Below are positions 5,827-8,000 of a stretch of DNA of 8,000 bases, piece after piece. The notes beneath the pieces are model-generated. The model did not search any database. It was not told the origin of the DNA and saw only the letters and a list, made by a program, of their open reading frames with translations. The first letter of the stretch is position 1; each line of letters begins with the position of its first letter. Location of the stretch: contig URCB01000073.1 in assembly GCA_900546255.1 (NCBI GenBank), forward strand, positions 1 to 8,000, given 5' to 3'. Made by a program: the position numbers and the translations under genes. Source of the DNA: an uncultured Eubacteriales bacterium. Its GTDB lineage: Bacteria; Bacillota; Clostridia; Oscillospirales; Oscillospiraceae.

Positions 5827-6675
5827 TCAGGCCCCCTCCCCCTTGGCCAGGAAGAGGATGATGTCCTCCAGGTTGGTGTGCTCGGTGACAAACTGGGCGG
5901 GGATCTGCTGGCGGCGGACCAGGGCCTCCGCCCCGTAGGGCCCCTCCTTGACCCCCGCGATGGCGGCGGGGTTCAGTTCCTGGAGCTGCTGGGGGTCCAG
6001 CTTCACGATGGCGTACTCCTCCAGCAGCCGGTCCTTCTCCTCGAAGAGGACCAGCTTGCCCCGGTGGAGGAAGGCGATGTAGTCGCAGATCTTCTCCAGG
6101 TCGCTGACGATGTGGGAGGACAGGACCACCGTGTGGTCGGCCTGGCGGGTGAAGTCGTTGAACACGTCCAGCACCTCGTCCCGGACCATGGGGTCCAGGC
6201 CGCTGGTGGCCTCGTCCAGCAGCAGCAGTTTGGCCCCGTGGGAGAGGGCCGCGGCGATGGCCAGCTTCATCTTCATCCCTCGGGAGAGCTCCTTGAACTT
6301 CTTGTCCTTGGGCAGGGCGAACCGGGCCAGGTACTGCTCATAGAGCCCCTGGTCCCACCGGGTGTAGGTGAGGGCCATGAGCTTGCCCGTCTCCCGGGGG
6401 GTGATGACCTCCGGCAGGCAGGCCTCGTCCAGCACCACCCCGATGTCCTGCTTGGTCTGGAGAAACTCCGGGCTCTGGTTGTCCACCCCCAGCAGGGAGA
6501 CCTGCCCCTCGTCCCGGGAAATGGCGTTCATGAGGAGTTTCAGGGTGGTGGACTTGCCCGCCCCGTTTTCCCCCACCAGCCCCAGGATGCACCCGGCGGG
6601 GAGGGAAAAGGTGAGGTGATCCAGGGTGAACCCCCGGTAAGCTTTGGTGAGGTCGTGGCATTCGATGGCGTTCAT
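5827..6675 (-). CDS. ABC transporter ATPase, YtrB-like
   Basis: Cytoplasmic ATPase (282 aa) that should drive the permeases encoded downstream. Walker A GENGAGKST (35-43), signature LSRGMKMKL (130-138), Walker B LLLLDE (150-155) with D-loop SGLDP (158-162), and H-loop His188 in SSHIVSDL. The signature has Arg-Gly-Met where the canonical motif has Gly-Gly-Gln, and the Q-loop position reads VVLDE (80-84) with no glutamine; as far as I recall both are common in the YtrB-like ATPases partnered with ABC-2 permeases. Residues from about 220 form a small C-terminal extension. The start codon overlaps the regulator gene's stop (ATGA, 6675-6672), with a GGGAG-type site just upstream inside that gene, so the two are probably translationally coupled. 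An exporter role is inferred from the ABC-2 partners. Substrate unknown. Confidence 0.9.
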   Translation of the reverse strand: MNAIECHDLTKAYRGFTLDHLTFSLPAGCILGLVGENGAGKSTTLKLLMNAISRDEGQVSLLGVDNQSPEFLQTKQDIGVVLDEACLPEVITPRETGKLMALTYTRWDQGLYEQYLARFALPKDKKFKELSRGMKMKLAIAAALSHGAKLLLLDEATSGLDPMVRDEVLDVFNDFTRQADHTVVLSSHIVSDLEKICDYIAFLHRGKLVLFEEKDRLLEEYAIVKLDPQQLQELNPAAIAGVKEGPYGAEALVRRQQIPAQFVTEHTNLEDIILFLAKGEGA

Positions 6676-7070
6676 AGGGCATCTCCCTTCTCAGTGTCTT
6701 GGTCCCGCCACAGCAGGCGGAACAGGTCCAGCACCTCCTCCTCCCCCAGGCCGCAGGCGGCGGACAGGGAGAGGATCTCTTGGATGTGCTCTTCGATCTG
6801 GGTGAGGTAGGCCTCCCGGACCAGCTGGGTGCTCTGCTGGGCCACATAGGAGCCCTTGGCGGGGACGGTGTACACATACCCGCCCTTTTCCAGCTCCTCG
6901 TAGGCCCGCTTGGTGGTGATGACGCTCACCCGCAAATCCTTAGCCAGGGCCCGGATGGAGGGCAGGCCCTGGCCGGGGGCCAGCTCCCCCGAGAGGATCT
7001 GGTTGCGGATCTGGGTGTAGATCTGTTCATAGATGGGTTGGTTGTTGGCGTTGCTAATGAGGATCTTCAT
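6672..7070 (-). CDS. GntR family (YtrA-type) transcriptional regulator
   Basis: Small DNA-binding regulator of 132 aa. Residues about 10-78 form the GntR winged helix: QPIYEQIYTQIRNQILSGEL (11-30), PSIRALAKDL (37-46), the recognition helix region with TTKRAYEELE (52-61), then a wing ending GSYVA (73-77). Only a short C-terminal helical tail (80-132) follows, with no large ligand domain, which marks the YtrA subfamily, normally encoded beside ABC transporter genes. The start was set at ATG 7070, preceded by AGGTGG at a 5-nt spacing; a GTG at 7079, three codons earlier, would use up that site. It is the first gene of the exporter operon, and its stop overlaps the ATPase start. Probably an autorepressor acting at the symmetrical site over its own promoter (7081-7111). 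Inducer not known. Confidence 0.92.
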   Translation of the reverse strand: MKILISNANNQPIYEQIYTQIRNQILSGELAPGQGLPSIRALAKDLRVSVITTKRAYEELEKGGYVYTVPAKGSYVAQQSTQLVREAYLTQIEEHIQEILSLSAACGLGEEEVLDLFRLLWRDQDTEKGDAL

Positions 7071-7080
7071 GGAAACCACC

Positions 7081-7111
7081 TATTCTGTACATGTACGGCA
7101 TACACAGTATA
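7081..7111. promoter_or_regulatory. Candidate operator for the GntR regulator
   Basis: On the minus strand TATACTGTGTATG (7111-7099) and CATGTACAGAATA (7093-7081) are inverted copies, 10 of 13 positions matching, around a 5-nt centre; the CTGT...ATG/CAT...ACAG core is the strongest part, and GTACATGTAC (7095-7086) is a perfect palindrome within it. The site covers the -10 box and predicted start of the regulator's own operon, where a bound dimer would block RNA polymerase. Assignment to this regulator is by position. Confidence 0.6.
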
Positions 7112-7134
7112 CCCAGTAAACCGCCCCCTGTCAA
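7106..7134 (-). promoter_or_regulatory. Promoter of the GntR-ABC exporter operon
   Basis: On the minus strand a perfect -35 TTGACA (7134-7129), a 17-bp spacer and the -10 TATACT (7111-7106, five of six consensus bases). A start site is expected near 7099, giving a leader of about 28 nt before the regulator's ATG. It is the best sigma-A-type promoter in the window, consistent with a strong promoter kept silent by a repressor. Confidence 0.88.
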
Positions 7135-7142
7135 GGGGGCGG
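7121..7142. repeat. GC-rich inverted repeat enclosing the -35 box
   Basis: On the minus strand CCGCCCCC (7142-7135) and GGGGGCGG (7128-7121) are perfect 8-bp arms with TTGACA, the -35 hexamer, as the 6-nt centre. In RNA from the upstream ATPase gene this would be a strong hairpin followed by a short TTT, so it may also act as a weak terminator. It could alternatively be a protein-binding site. Confidence 0.55.
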
Positions 7143-7144
7143 GG

Positions 7145-7164
7145 AACATTTTCCAGAAAATGTT
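7145..7164. repeat. Perfect 20-nt palindrome upstream of the exporter promoter
   Basis: AACATTTTC (7145-7153) and GAAAATGTT (7156-7164) are perfect 9-bp inverted arms around CA. AT-rich in an otherwise very GC-rich region, it lies about 10 bp upstream of the -35 box and 12 nt after the AAA ATPase stop codon. No T-run follows on either strand. Probably a regulatory protein site or an UP-like upstream element. Confidence 0.5.
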
Positions 7165-7176
7165 TGGCTGAGGCCC

Positions 7177-8000
7177 TCAGGCCCCCGCCAAGTCCTGGGG
7201 GAGGAGGGCCATCAGGTCCTCCCGGCTGGGGGCCTCCAGGGCGGCCACCCGGTCGGCCTGGCGGGCCACGGCGTCCTCGAAGGTGTTGCGGGCGGTGCGG
7301 GCGTTGCCGAAGTGGGCGTCCCGGCTGTCGTACAGGGCCTGGAACCGGGCGGCGGCGGCCGCCTCGGTCTCCGGGGGCAGGGTGTAGCCGTTCTTCCGGC
7401 ACAGCCCCTGGAAGATGGCCAGCAGCTGGGGCGGGGTGTAGTCGGCAAAGACCAAGGTCTTGGGGAACCGGCTGGCCAGCCCCGGGTTGCTGTGGAGGAA
7501 GTCCTCCATGGGGTCCGGGTAGCCGGCGGCGATGACCACCAGGTCCTTCCGGTGGTCCTCCATGCCTTTCAGGAGGACCTCGATGGCCTCCCGCCCGTAG
7601 TCGGTGGGGCTGGCGGGGGCCAGGGCGTAGGCCTCGTCCAAAAACAGCACGCCCCCCAGGGCGGACTGGAGGACCTCCTGGGTCTTCAGGGCGGTCTGCC
7701 CCACGTACCCCGCCACCAGGCCGGACCGGTCCACCTCCACCAGCTGGCCCTGGGAGAGGATGCCGATGGCCCGGTACAGCTGGCCGATGAGCCGGGCCAC
7801 GGTGGTCTTTCCCGTGCCGGGGTTGCCCACGAACACCAGGTGGAGGGACAGGGGTGGGGTGGGCAGACCGGCCGCCTCCCGGAGGCGGCGGACCTTCATG
7901 AGGTTCACCAGGCTGTGGACCTCCGCCTTCACCCCCTCCAGCCCCACCAGAGCATCCAGCTGGGCCAGGAGTTCCTCCAAGGTGGGTTGGGGGGCGGCGG
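7177..8000 (-). CDS. AAA+ ATPase, SpoVK/CbbX-like (5' end outside window)
   Basis: C-terminal part of an AAA+ ATPase of the CbbX/SpoVK type, ring-forming enzymes that remodel protein partners. Numbering from the Met at 7980: Walker A GNPGTGKT (52-59), a pore-loop-like GYVGQT (91-96), Walker B VLFLDEAY (111-118), the sensor-1 region VVIAAGY (148-154), an arginine-finger candidate Arg171 in LASRF and sensor-2 GNARTARN (225-232). The frame stays open to the window edge (it reads AAPQPT before that Met), there is no ribosome binding site in the C-rich sequence before 7980, and relatives often carry PT-[ML]-EELL as an internal linker before the AAA domain. The gene therefore probably continues past 8000 with an unknown N-terminal domain. 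SpoVK-type proteins are linked to sporulation and CbbX to Rubisco activation; neither role can be assigned here. Confidence 0.85.
   Translation of the reverse strand, partial: AAPQPTLEELLAQLDALVGLEGVKAEVHSLVNLMKVRRLREAAGLPTPPLSLHLVFVGNPGTGKTTVARLIGQLYRAIGILSQGQLVEVDRSGLVAGYVGQTALKTQEVLQSALGGVLFLDEAYALAPASPTDYGREAIEVLLKGMEDHRKDLVVIAAGYPDPMEDFLHSNPGLASRFPKTLVFADYTPPQLLAIFQGLCRKNGYTLPPETEAAAAARFQALYDSRDAHFGNARTARNTFEDAVARQADRVAALEAPSREDLMALLPQDLAGA

Noticed and set aside
5796..5891. Longer version of the first permease starting near 5891.
   Set aside because: The extra 32 residues overlap the end of the ATPase gene, are Ser/Arg/Pro-rich without family similarity, and the AGGAGG at 5804-5809 points to the ATG at 5795.

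Overview
This is a compact, GC-rich stretch in which every recognisable gene lies on the minus strand, so transcription runs from high to low coordinates. A high-GC Firmicute, probably a gut-type Clostridia (Oscillospiraceae-like), fits best. The reasons are a tRNA-sensing T-box leader, strong AGGAGG ribosome binding sites, a lipoprotein-anchored MetQ, a YtrA-type GntR regulator with its own ABC exporter, and a SpoVK/CbbX-type AAA ATPase. The genus is inferred; no marker gene is present.

Layout in the direction of transcription. (1) 8000-7177: the C-terminal part of an AAA+ ATPase whose 5' end lies outside the window. (2) 7176-7071: a short intergenic region with a perfect 20-nt palindrome, a near-consensus promoter (TTGACA, 17 bp, TATACT) whose -35 box sits in the loop of a GC-rich inverted repeat, and a candidate operator over the -10 box. 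(3) 7070-3191: a five-gene operon of a short GntR/YtrA-type repressor, an ABC ATPase and three membrane genes, one of them a double-length fusion. Together they carry four copies of the same permease domain. ATGA overlap and 27-37 nt gaps indicate one transcript. (4) 3190-2793: a second promoter, a long imperfect inverted repeat over its -10 box and expected start site, and a T-box leader with an ATG (Met) specifier and a terminator. (5) 2780-208: metN-metI-metQ, a complete methionine ABC importer, closed by an intrinsic terminator at 147-176. (6) 146-1: non-coding DNA with several hairpins and no gene I can identify.

How the parts work together. The met operon should be switched on when uncharged tRNA-Met accumulates: the T-box would then let transcription continue into the genes for the ATPase (MetN), the channel (MetI) and the membrane-anchored methionine-binding lipoprotein (MetQ). 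The GntR operon looks autoregulated: the repressor is the first gene and would bind over its own -10 box until an inducer appears. By analogy with the Bacillus ytr operon the inducer could be envelope stress, but the exported or sensed substrate cannot be read from sequence.

The least ordinary parts are the fused double permease within a four-domain permease set, and the symmetrical sequences over both promoters. I see no CRISPR array, tRNA, rRNA, transposase or phage gene, and no clear wholly new system.
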